Shown: in pieces, positions 1-5,777 of the stretch
How the letters are laid out: each line of letters opens with the position of its first letter
How positions within the stretch are numbered: the first letter of the stretch is position 1
DNA from: Pseudomonadales bacterium
GTDB lineage: Bacteria; Pseudomonadota; Gammaproteobacteria; Steroidobacterales; Steroidobacteraceae
Reading direction: 5' to 3'
NCBI GenBank assembly: GCA_020442965.1
Contig: JAGRJB010000272.1
Span: forward strand, 1 to 6,622
Length of the DNA: 6,622 nt
Made by a program: the position numbers and the translations under genes
Notes under the pieces: model-generated
Databases searched by the model: none
Told to the model about the DNA's origin: nothing
What the model saw: the letters and a program-made list of their open reading frames with translations, nothing else

Positions 1-46
1 GTCCACGAAAGCGGGTCAACTCCAACACTGCGCACTCGACGGCTCA

Positions 47-55
47 TTATTCACA
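47..55 (+). promoter_or_regulatory. Candidate DnaA box (TTATTCACA)
   Basis: TTATTCACA fits the DnaA-box consensus TTATNCACA exactly. It is a single site, about 545 bp upstream of the operon's predicted transcription start, with no second box seen nearby. One 9-mer with a degenerate position can occur by chance, so any role in linking division-gene expression to replication is speculative. Confidence 0.25.
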
Positions 56-129
56 ACTCCAGATAGTTAGTTATCGAGCGCGTCACGTGGCACAGAGTGG
101 GCGTAGGATTCCCGCGGTGTGGCACGGAT

Positions 130-151
130 GCTAACCAGATTGGTTGTTAGC
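130..151. repeat. Inverted repeat GCTAAC...GTTAGC
   Basis: GCTAAC at 130-135 is the reverse complement of GTTAGC at 146-151, with a 10-nt loop. The arms can also be drawn as GCTAACCA pairing with TGGTT-AGC with three unpaired bases. No T-run follows, so it is not a standard intrinsic terminator. It could be a protein-binding palindrome or chance; function unknown. Confidence 0.35.
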
Positions 152-302
152 CTCCGCGATCGATGCTACCAGGTCGTGCCGCGGCCATGAGCGAGCGGGT
201 GTGAGGACGATTGGCGGCAGCCGGATCGGGCGCGCTGCGCGTTCCCTTGCCAGAGCGCGGGGCGCATCTTCCCCGTGCGCTCACTGGTCCGCCCGCGCCG
301 CA

Positions 303-315
303 TTAACGCCTGTCA
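303..315 (+). repeat. TTAACGC direct repeat, copy 1
   Basis: TTAACGCCTGTCA is one of three related elements (also 446-458 and 463-475) sharing TTAACGC followed within 0-2 bases by TGT and an A-containing end. Copies 2 and 3 are 17 bp apart, and copy 1 is about 143 bp upstream of copy 2. No function is known; a regulator site or decayed repeat are both possible. Confidence 0.3.
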
Positions 316-361
316 CGGAATTATAGAACCATATTTGGTTCAATCTGTCGGGTCACCGTGA
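313..361. repeat. Nested inverted repeats (potential stem-loop)
   Basis: The inner arms GAACCA (326-331) and TGGTTC (336-341) are perfect complements around a TATT loop. The outer arms TCACGG (313-318) and CCGTGA (356-361) are also perfect complements. The gaps between inner and outer arms differ (7 and 14 nt), so the full structure would have an internal loop. There is no T-run after it on the + strand. On the - strand, TATAAT lies just beyond the inner palindrome (325-320) but without a good -35. It may be an operator, a small RNA element or a remnant; nothing in the sequence decides. Confidence 0.4.
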
Positions 362-445
362 ACGGGCGATTGCTGCCTCTTCAGCCAGACCACGTTATGT
401 CTAACGCTTAGTTGCTGAGCAATGGGCCGTACAGCGCGCGACATG

Positions 446-475
446 TTAACGCCCTGTATGAGTTAACGCTGTCAA
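446..475 (+). repeat. TTAACGC direct repeats, copies 2 and 3
   Basis: TTAACGCCCTGTA (446-458) and TTAACGCTGTCAA (463-475) form a pair spaced 17 bp start to start, each preceded by G so that GTTAAC is palindromic within it. They resemble the copy at 303-315. The pair ends about 100 bp upstream of the -35 of the operon promoter, a position where an activator or repressor could act, but no known factor is recognised. Confidence 0.3.
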
Positions 476-576
476 CCTACTGATCGGTAAGGCAGAGTGC
501 GGTGCAGCGTCGCCGGCAGACGACCCCCGGATGTCGTAAGTTACTGTTGCCGCGACAAATTTTCGCACTTGAAGCC

Positions 577-605
577 TTGACCGTGCCCCGCGCCGTTCCT
601 ATAGT
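577..605 (+). promoter_or_regulatory. Predicted sigma-70 promoter of the mraZ operon (Pmra)
   Basis: The -35 hexamer TTGACC (577-582) and -10 hexamer TATAGT (600-605) each match the sigma-70 consensus at five of six positions and are separated by the optimal 17 bp (583-599). An AT-rich patch AAATTTT (557-563) lies upstream, inside an imperfect palindrome (GCGA 552-555, TCGC 563-566), and may act as an UP-like element. Transcription would be expected to start near 612, giving a leader of roughly 48 nt before mraZ. The -10 hexamer overlaps the first MraZ-type box, the arrangement expected for direct repression. No other promoter of comparable quality was seen between here and murF, so this one probably drives the cluster. 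Confidence 0.8.
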
Positions 606-639
606 GGCGGCTAGTGGGCAGAAGTGGGGAAGAGTGGGT
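604..639 (+). promoter_or_regulatory. MraZ operator: four GTGGSN boxes at 10-bp intervals
   Basis: GTGGCG (604-609), GTGGGC (614-619), GTGGGG (624-629) and GTGGGT (634-639) start exactly 10 bp apart, each preceded by A. Established knowledge: E. coli MraZ binds TGGGN repeats separated by 5-nt spacers just upstream of mraZ and represses the dcw operon. This array has the same word and period, with four boxes instead of the three described in E. coli; the first box (GTGGC) departs from the core. One helical turn per box places all boxes on one DNA face, which suits the ring-shaped MraZ oligomer. The array begins inside the -10 and spans the predicted start site, so bound MraZ should block initiation. 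Confidence 0.88.
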
Positions 640-650
640 GCAACGCACCC
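636..650 (+). promoter_or_regulatory. Leader hairpin before the mraZ start codon
   Basis: GGGTGC (636-641) and GCACCC (645-650) form a perfect 6-bp GC-rich stem with an AAC loop. The left arm is made from the last MraZ box. The stem ends 9 nt before the GTG start codon, inside the region a ribosome would cover. No purine-rich Shine-Dalgarno sequence lies between hairpin and start; the stretch CACCCTCCTA (646-655) instead resembles the 16S rRNA 3' end itself. Translational control is possible but inferred. The palindrome could simply be a by-product of the operator. Confidence 0.45.
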
Positions 651-659
651 TCCTAGGTC

Positions 660-1112
660 GTGTTTCGCGGTGCAACAAAAGTGACCCTCGATGCGAAGGG
701 CCGGATGGTATTGCCCACCCGGTACCGCGAGCGCGTGCTCGAACGTAGCGGCGGGCGTGTGATCGTCACCGTCGATCGCGATCAGTGTTTGCTGCTTTAC
801 CCCCTGCCCGATTGGGAAGAGATCGAACGTCGGCTCATGAGCCTGCCATCGCTGCATCCGCAGGCGCGTCGCCTGCAGCGGTTGATGGTCGGCCATGCCA
901 CGGATCTCGAACTGGACGGGCATGGGCGCCTGCTGCTGCCGCCGGAGTTGCGCGAATTTGCGCACCTGGAGCGGCTCGGAATGCTGATCGGTCAGGGTAA
1001 CCGCTGCGAGCTGTGGGACGAGACGCGTTGGTACGAGCGTCGCGATCTGTGGCTAGAAGACGAAGCGGCCGTGACCGGGCTGACGGCCGAACTTGATTCG
1101 CTGTCGCTGTGA
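660..1112 (+). CDS. mraZ: Transcriptional regulator MraZ
   Basis: A 150-residue MraZ, the DNA-binding repressor that sits first in most dcw clusters and controls its own operon. The two SpoVT/AbrB-like (MraZ) half-domains are visible, each with the family DXXXR motif: D11-A-K-G-R15 followed by VLPTRYRE, and D86-G-H-G-R90 followed by LLPPELRE. The N-terminus MFRGAT and the C-terminus ending DLSL-like match E. coli MraZ (152 aa) closely. The start is GTG at 660; an in-frame TAG two codons upstream (654-656) excludes any earlier start, and the next candidate would remove the conserved MFRGAT. No good Shine-Dalgarno is present; AGG at 655-657 is too close. Four matching operator boxes overlap its promoter, so autorepression is likely. 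In E. coli overexpression disturbs division; the physiological role remains incompletely understood. Confidence 0.97.
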   Translation: MFRGATKVTLDAKGRMVLPTRYRERVLERSGGRVIVTVDRDQCLLLYPLPDWEEIERRLMSLPSLHPQARRLQRLMVGHATDLELDGHGRLLLPPELREFAHLERLGMLIGQGNRCELWDETRWYERRDLWLEDEAAVTGLTAELDSLSL

Positions 1113-1245
1113 GGCGGCCGGCGAGCGGGACTTGCCGCAGCGCAAGAGTCGAGTGGGAACGGAGCCTGGTGGATCGCTCGCGAGAGCGCTGGTTCCGATG
1201 GCAATGGCGTAACAGAGAACGGGGGCGGACTGACAGCCGCTGGAT
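1113..1245 (+). other. Structured mraZ-rsmH spacer with two potential hairpins
   Basis: A 133-bp gap without a gene; in E. coli mraZ and rsmH nearly abut. Two stem-loops can be drawn in tandem. The first pairs CTTGC (1131-1135) with GCAAG (1142-1146), extendable to 1129-1150 with a two-base bulge. The second is CGCTC (1175-1179), tetraloop GCGA (1180-1183, a GNRA type) and GAGCG (1184-1188), enclosed by GGAAC (1156-1160) pairing with GTTCC (1192-1196). No T-run follows, so neither looks like an intrinsic terminator. A lone MraZ-like box GTGGGA lies at 1153-1158. No convincing promoter was seen. It might be an RNA-processing or attenuation element that uncouples mraZ from the genes below. Confidence 0.45.
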
Positions 1246-2181
1246 ATGAATCTTGAGGCGTTGCACGTTCCTGTGCTGGCCGATGAGGTTCTCGGGGCGC
1301 TTGCTCCTCTGGCGGACGGTCTCTATATCGATGCGACGTTCGGACGCGGTGGACACACAGCACAGATCCTCGGGGCACTCGGCCCCGACGGGCGTGTGCT
1401 CGCGTTCGACCGGGACCCGGAGGCCATCGAGGCCGGCCACCGCCGTTTTCCCGACGAAGTGCGGCTTGCGCTCGTCAGGGCGCCGTTTGCCGATATCGCC
1501 GCGCGCGTGCCGAACCTCGCTGGAGGCCGGCCCGTGCGCGGCATCTTGTTCGACCTTGGCGTTTCATCCCCGCAACTCGACGATCCGCGGCGCGGCTTCA
1601 GTTTTCGCGCGGACGGCCCGCTCGATATGCGCATGGACCCGCAGACAGGGGAACCGGTTTCCGCGTGGCTTGCGCGAGCGAGCGAGTCTGAGATTCGGAC
1701 AGTGATCGCGCGTCTGGGCGAGGAACGGTTCGCGCGCAGGGTAGCGGCCGCAATCGTGCGCGCCCGTGGAGAGCGCCCGATCACCAGCACCAGCGCGCTT
1801 GCGGCGATCATCTCGACCGCTGTGCCGACGCGTGAGCCGGGCAAGCATCCCGCGACACGCAGTTTTCAGGCGCTGCGGATCTTCATCAACGACGAACTGG
1901 GTCAGCTCGAACGCGGCCTTGCGGCGGCGCTCGAGCTGTTAGCGCCAGGTGGTCGGCTGGCAGCGCTCAGCTTCCATTCGCTGGAGGATCGCATCGTCAA
2001 GCGATTCATCCAGCGTCATGCCAGCGCCGATCCGATGTACGCCGGCTTGCCGAATATTCCCGCGGAGTACCGGCCGCGATTGCGTCGCGTTGGCAAGAAG
2101 CAACGCGCGAACGAAGCGGAAGTCGCAAGCAATCCACGCGCCCGGAGCGCCACACTGCGCGTGGCGGAGAAGCTGCGATGA
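1246..2181 (+). CDS. rsmH: 16S rRNA (cytosine(1402)-N(4))-methyltransferase RsmH (MraW)
   Basis: A 311-residue S-adenosylmethionine-dependent enzyme that methylates N4 of C1402 in the 16S rRNA decoding centre; E. coli RsmH has 313 residues, so this is full length. Family motifs in order: HVPVL (7-11), the SAM-binding loop DATFGRGGHT (29-38), the acidic ribose-contact FDRDP (54-58), LFDLGVSSPQLD (101-112), RGFSFRADGPLDMRMD (116-131), HPATRSFQALRIFINDEL (201-218), LSFHSLEDRIVKRF (241-254) and the C-terminal SNPRARSATLR (295-305). The insertion between the SAM fold halves is the RsmH-specific domain. ATG at 1246 is the first start after an in-frame TGA (1231-1233). Its Shine-Dalgarno is weak (GGA directly adjacent). 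The stop overlaps the ftsL start (ATGA), so the two are probably translationally coupled. The role is in cytoplasmic ribosome maturation, not in division itself. Confidence 0.98.
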   Translation: MNLEALHVPVLADEVLGALAPLADGLYIDATFGRGGHTAQILGALGPDGRVLAFDRDPEAIEAGHRRFPDEVRLALVRAPFADIAARVPNLAGGRPVRGILFDLGVSSPQLDDPRRGFSFRADGPLDMRMDPQTGEPVSAWLARASESEIRTVIARLGEERFARRVAAAIVRARGERPITSTSALAAIISTAVPTREPGKHPATRSFQALRIFINDELGQLERGLAAALELLAPGGRLAALSFHSLEDRIVKRFIQRHASADPMYAGLPNIPAEYRPRLRRVGKKQRANEAEVASNPRARSATLRVAEKLR

Positions 2182-2462
2182 GCAAGCTGTCATCGCGCGT
2201 AGTGGCTCTGGCGATCGGGGTGCTGTGGTTCGCGGTCCTCGCGTCGGCTGGGGGGGTGATCTACAGCAAGCATCGCGCGCGCGAGTTGTTCGTCGAGCTC
2301 GAGCGGCTGAACACCAAGCGCGACAACATGGAGATCGAATGGGGCCAGTTGCAGCTCGAGCAGAGCGCATGGTCGACCCACGGCTTCGTTGAGAGCGTCG
2401 CTGCGACCAAGCTCAACATGGCGACGCCGGTGCCAGCCGACATCCAGTTGGTCTCGCCGTGA
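2178..2462 (+). CDS. ftsL: Cell division protein FtsL
   Basis: A 94-residue bitopic inner-membrane protein. FtsL forms a complex with FtsB and FtsQ and activates the septal synthase pair FtsW-FtsI. A short basic cytoplasmic tail (1-8) precedes one hydrophobic helix (about 9-29), then a charged periplasmic region (about 31-62) with heptad-like Leu/Met spacing fitting a coiled coil. The C-terminal part RDNMEIEWGQLQLEQSAW (48-65) and VESVAATKLNM (71-81) aligns well with E. coli FtsL (RDALDIEW..., VERIATEKLQM). E. coli FtsL has 121 residues; the difference is mainly a shorter N-terminus and tail. GGAG (2166-2169), 8 nt upstream inside rsmH, is a good ribosome site. The start overlaps the rsmH stop, and ftsI follows after 10 bp. 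FtsL is poorly conserved, so identification rests on architecture, alignment and position. Confidence 0.93.
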   Translation: MSKLSSRVVALAIGVLWFAVLASAGGVIYSKHRARELFVELERLNTKRDNMEIEWGQLQLEQSAWSTHGFVESVAATKLNMATPVPADIQLVSP

Positions 2463-2472
2463 GGGCGCTGCG

Positions 2473-4233
2473 ATGAAGATCCGCAAGCGCACGGCGCGAG
2501 AGCGTCACAAACGCGAGCCCCGGCGCGACGGGAAATCGTCGTATTCTTTCGTGGCGCGGTCCTGGCTGGTGGTCGCTTGCATCGCCGGCGCTGCTGGCGG
2601 CCTGATGTGGCGCGCGGTCGACCTGCAGCTGCGCGAGCATGACTTTCTGACCGAACAGGGCGACGCCCGCTTTCAGCGTGTTGTCGACGTGAGCGCCAGT
2701 CGCGGCATGATCACGGATCGGCACGGCGAGCCGCTCGCCGTGTCGACGCCGGTGGATTCGGTCTGGGTGAACCCCAAAGAGCTGGCGCTCGCGAGCGATC
2801 AGATACCGCGTCTCGCGACCGCGCTGAAGCGCGACAAGAATGAGCTGACACGACGCATCACCAGCAACCTCGAGCGCGAATTCCTCTACGTCGCGCGTCA
2901 TCTGCAGCCGGCCGAGGCGGCGAAGATCAAGGCGCTTGGTATTCCGGGCGTCAATCTGCTGCGCGAATACCGACGCTACTACCCCGCAGGTGAAGTGGCC
3001 GGTCACTTGTTAGGCTTTACCAGCGTCGATGACGAGGGCCAGGAAGGCCTCGAGCTTGCGTTCGATCACTGGCTCGCGGGCGAGGCGGGCCAGAAGCGCA
3101 TCATCCAGGATCGGCACGGCAACACGGTGCAGAACGTCGAGGAACTGCGCCCCAAACGTGCCGGTCGCGATCTACAGCTTTCGATCGATCTGCGCATTCA
3201 ATACCTGGCCTATCGAGAGCTGAAGGCCGCGATTCAGGCGCAACGCGCCAAGTCAGGCTCGGTCGTGGTGCTGGACGTGACCACGGGTGAAGTGCTCGCG
3301 ATGGTCAATCAGCCGACTTACAATCCTAACGACCGTCGGCAAATCCAGGCGCAGGCTTATCGAAATCGCGCCGTGACCGACATCCTGGAGCCCGGGTCCT
3401 CGATCAAACCATTCGTCGTTGCCGCCGCGCTCGCATCCGGAAAGTACGGTGAGCACAGCACTGTCGATACCACGCCGTTTCGTGTCGGCGTTAAGTACAT
3501 CGAAGACAAGCACAATCTTGGCACGATAGATCTCGAGACCGTGCTCGCCAAGAGCTCGAACGTCGGTATGTCGAAGATCGCGCTGTCGCTCGAACCAGAA
3601 GTGATCTATGACACGCTGACGCGGCTTGGCTTCGGCCAGGTGACGACCAGCGGTTACCCAGGTGAGTCTGCCGGTGTCCTGACGCATTATTCGCATTGGC
3701 GGCCGATCGGCATCGTCACGATGTCCTACGGTTACGGCCTGTCGGTTACGCCGCTGCAACTTGCGCATGCGTACGCAACAATCGGTGCCGGCGGCGTGTC
3801 GCGGCCGATTTCCTTCCTGCGCGTCGACGAACCGCCAGCGGGCGAGCAGGCGCTTGACCCGCATGTGGCGCGCACTTTGGTCAGTCTGTTGCGTGGAGTT
3901 GTTAGTAAGAACGGGACGGGTGTACAGGCGTCGATCCCAGGCTACACCGTTGCTGGCAAGACTGGCACCGCCTGGAAGTCGAATGCCGGCGGCTACGCCA
4001 CTGATCGCTATCAGGCGGTATTCGGGGGCGTTGCGCCGGCGAGCAATCCGCGGTTGGCCGCCATCGTGATGATCGATGAGCCGAGCGCCGGCAAGTACTA
4101 CGGCGGTGATGTCGCGGCGCCGGTGTTTTCCGGCGTAGTCGGGGGTGCGCTAAGGTTGTTAGCGGTGGCGCCCGATGCGACGATCGTGCCCGCCAGCGAG
4201 GATGGCGTTGCGCAGCAAGTGGCACTGCGATGA
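2473..4233 (+). CDS. ftsI: Peptidoglycan D,D-transpeptidase FtsI (penicillin-binding protein 3)
   Basis: A 586-residue class B penicillin-binding protein that cross-links septal peptidoglycan in the periplasm with FtsW; E. coli PBP3 has 588. A basic cytoplasmic tail (1-26) is followed by a membrane anchor (about 27-46), a non-catalytic pedestal domain (about 65-225, with RGMITDRHGEPLAVSTP at 78-93), then the transpeptidase domain (about 235-565). Active-site motifs are intact: SXXK as S309-S-I-K312 (nucleophile S309), SXN as S361-S-N363, and KTG as K496-T-G498. The ATG at 2473 is chosen because it has GAGG (2461-2464) 8 nt upstream and gives the usual N-terminus; an in-frame ATG at 2389 would add 28 unrelated residues and overlap ftsL by 74 bp. 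The stop overlaps the murE start (ATGA). It is the expected target of beta-lactams such as aztreonam. Confidence 0.98.
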   Translation: MKIRKRTARERHKREPRRDGKSSYSFVARSWLVVACIAGAAGGLMWRAVDLQLREHDFLTEQGDARFQRVVDVSASRGMITDRHGEPLAVSTPVDSVWVNPKELALASDQIPRLATALKRDKNELTRRITSNLEREFLYVARHLQPAEAAKIKALGIPGVNLLREYRRYYPAGEVAGHLLGFTSVDDEGQEGLELAFDHWLAGEAGQKRIIQDRHGNTVQNVEELRPKRAGRDLQLSIDLRIQYLAYRELKAAIQAQRAKSGSVVVLDVTTGEVLAMVNQPTYNPNDRRQIQAQAYRNRAVTDILEPGSSIKPFVVAAALASGKYGEHSTVDTTPFRVGVKYIEDKHNLGTIDLETVLAKSSNVGMSKIALSLEPEVIYDTLTRLGFGQVTTSGYPGESAGVLTHYSHWRPIGIVTMSYGYGLSVTPLQLAHAYATIGAGGVSRPISFLRVDEPPAGEQALDPHVARTLVSLLRGVVSKNGTGVQASIPGYTVAGKTGTAWKSNAGGYATDRYQAVFGGVAPASNPRLAAIVMIDEPSAGKYYGGDVAAPVFSGVVGGALRLLAVAPDATIVPASEDGVAQQVALR

Positions 4234-5777
4234 CAGCCGTGCCGCAGTCAATTCGTAACCTGCAGCCCCTGTTGGAGGGTATCGCACAGGTGCCGCGCGA
4301 TTGCCGCTTGACGGACCTCACGCAGGACAGTCGCGCTGTGGGGCCCGGTAGCGCGTTTCTGGCGTGTGCCGGCCGCACGACTCACGGGTTGCGGTTTGCA
4401 GCGCGGGCAATCGAGCAGGGCGCGAGCGCGATCCTCTGGGAGCCTGCGGCGGACGCGCCACGCCTGCCGCCGTTTCCCTCCGACATCGTCGTCGCGCCGG
4501 TCGAGGCACTCAGTGCGCGCGCCGGCGAGATCGCGGATCGGTTCTTCGGCGCGCCCTCGATGCGGCTGGATGTCACCGGGGTAACCGGCACCAATGGCAA
4601 GACCACCACGTCCTATATTCTTGCGCAGGCCTGGCGAGAACTCGGTTCGCCTGCTGCATACATCGGAACCATCGGTGTCGGAGTTCCGGGCGCTCTGGTC
4701 GAATCGAGACTGACTACTGCCGATGCGGTGACCATTCATCGTTCGCTCGCTGAGATGCTGCGCAGCGGCGTTCGCCAAGTGGCAATGGAGGTCTCGTCAC
4801 ATGCGCTCGATCAAGGGCGCGTCAATGGCGTGCGCTTCCACGCCGCGCTGCTTACGAATCTGACTCAGGATCACCTCGATTATCACGATTCGCTGGAGGC
4901 CTATGGCGCAGCCAAGGCGCGACTGTTCGCACGACCCGAACTCGCGGTCCGGATCATCAACATCGACGACGGGTTCGGTGCCCAACTCGCGAACCGCACG
5001 GAGCACTCCGGGCGTCTGATCGTGACCAGTCGGCAGGCACAGGCAGCGCGGACTCGCGATCCGCGGTTGGCGGCGCGCTTCGTTCATGCTGTTAGCGTTG
5101 AGCAGACAGCAGCCGGGCTCAGCATCGCGCTGGAAACGAGTTGGGGTGTCGCTAGGGTCGAAACACCCTTGCTTGGCGATTTCAACGTCGATAACGTCCT
5201 GCTGGCGCTGGCGGCGTTGCTCGATGCTGGCATCGACCTGTCGACCGCCAGCCGTGTGTTCCGCAACGTCGATGCGCCGCCGGGGCGAATGCAACGCTTC
5301 GGCGGTGGCGCGGACCAACCACTGGTATTGGTCGACTATGCGCATACGCCGGACGCGCTGGCCAAGGCGTTGCGTGCAGCACGAGCGCATTGCGAGGGTG
5401 CGATATGGCTCGTGTTCGGCTGTGGTGGTGACCGTGATAGTGGCAAGCGTCCTTTGATGGGCGCCATTGCCGCGGAACTTGCCGATGCGATCATCCTGAC
5501 TGATGACAATCCGCGCAGCGAGTCGCCGGCGGCGATCGTCGGGGCCATCCAGAGCGGTATGCCGCGGGCTGCGCAGGCATCCGGGCAATGGCTGACCATC
5601 CACGACCGGCGGGCCGCGATTGCCACGGCTCTGCAGCGCGCCGGCGTCGCCGATGTAGTGCTCGTCGCGGGCAAAGGCCACGAGGACTACCAACTCTACG
5701 GCGACGAGCGCAGGCCCTTCAGCGATGCAGCGGTCGTCGCGGAATTGCTTGCGGCGCGATCCCGGGTGTCAGCATGA
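4230..5777 (+). CDS. murE: UDP-MurNAc-L-Ala-D-Glu:meso-diaminopimelate ligase MurE
   Basis: A 515-residue cytoplasmic ATP-dependent ligase adding the third amino acid of the peptidoglycan stem peptide. The N-terminal UDP-binding domain (about 1-105, including DSRAVGPGSAF at 33-43) leads into the Mur central domain with P-loop GVTGTNGKTTT (117-127, K124). TNLTQDHLDYH (209-219) and the probable carbamylated K229 in AYGAAK (224-229; E. coli Lys224) follow. The C-terminal domain carries DNPR (426-429), the signature for meso-diaminopimelate instead of lysine, and GKGHEDYQ (481-488), whose Gly and Glu contact the amino acid. The expected wall is therefore meso-DAP type, as usual in Gram-negative bacteria. 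Length is somewhat above E. coli MurE (495). The start overlaps the ftsI stop and the stop overlaps the murF start, so it probably depends on translational coupling; no strong Shine-Dalgarno is visible. Confidence 0.98.
   Translation: MTAVPQSIRNLQPLLEGIAQVPRDCRLTDLTQDSRAVGPGSAFLACAGRTTHGLRFAARAIEQGASAILWEPAADAPRLPPFPSDIVVAPVEALSARAGEIADRFFGAPSMRLDVTGVTGTNGKTTTSYILAQAWRELGSPAAYIGTIGVGVPGALVESRLTTADAVTIHRSLAEMLRSGVRQVAMEVSSHALDQGRVNGVRFHAALLTNLTQDHLDYHDSLEAYGAAKARLFARPELAVRIINIDDGFGAQLANRTEHSGRLIVTSRQAQAARTRDPRLAARFVHAVSVEQTAAGLSIALETSWGVARVETPLLGDFNVDNVLLALAALLDAGIDLSTASRVFRNVDAPPGRMQRFGGGADQPLVLVDYAHTPDALAKALRAARAHCEGAIWLVFGCGGDRDSGKRPLMGAIAAELADAIILTDDNPRSESPAAIVGAIQSGMPRAAQASGQWLTIHDRRAAIATALQRAGVADVVLVAGKGHEDYQLYGDERRPFSDAAVVAELLAARSRVSA

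Larger units (their letters stand above)
1..576. other. Non-coding region upstream of the dcw operon
   Basis: I see no supportable gene here. Open frames are short and have no recognisable domain composition; the longest on the + strand (144-326) encodes an Arg/Ala/Ser-rich peptide typical of chance translation of GC-rich DNA. Signature RNase P RNA sequences, which in some gammaproteobacteria sit upstream of mraZ, were looked for on both strands and not found, and no tRNA cloverleaf is apparent. Positions about 300-480 look more AT-rich than the rest. The region holds several inverted repeats, three imperfect TTAACGC repeats and one DnaA-box-like site, listed separately. A divergent gene may begin at the extreme left edge, but only about 15 codons would be inside the window. 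Confidence 0.6.

Noticed and set aside
144..326. 60-residue + strand open frame in the upstream region
   Set aside because: Arg/Ala/Ser-rich composition, no ribosome site or domain, and it ends beside the nested inverted repeats; no support as a gene.
326..341. Intrinsic terminator at the GAACCA-TATT-TGGTTC hairpin
   Set aside because: The stem is short and not GC-rich, and no run of T follows on the + strand.
1..576. RNase P RNA (rnpB) or a tRNA gene upstream of mraZ
   Set aside because: The conserved rnpB blocks (such as GAGGAAAGTCCGGGC) were sought on both strands and not seen, and no tRNA arms with a T-loop consensus were found.
678..680. Alternative mraZ start at the internal GTG (residue 8)
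   Set aside because: It would remove the conserved MFRGAT N-terminus of MraZ.
1153..1158. Additional MraZ box GTGGGA in the mraZ-rsmH spacer
   Set aside because: It is a single copy without a second box 10 bp away and without an adjacent promoter; a lone hexamer is likely chance.
477..1440. Long - strand open frames across the promoter, mraZ and the start of rsmH (477-965, 835-1440)
   Set aside because: They lie antisense to clearly conserved genes, contain no recognisable domains, and are typical shadows in high-GC DNA.
2389..2472. In-frame upstream ATG that would extend FtsI by 28 residues
   Set aside because: The extension is Arg/Ser-rich with no FtsI similarity, overlaps ftsL by 74 bp, and lacks a better ribosome site. 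The ATG at 2473 has GAGG at good spacing and gives a length of 586, close to E. coli PBP3.
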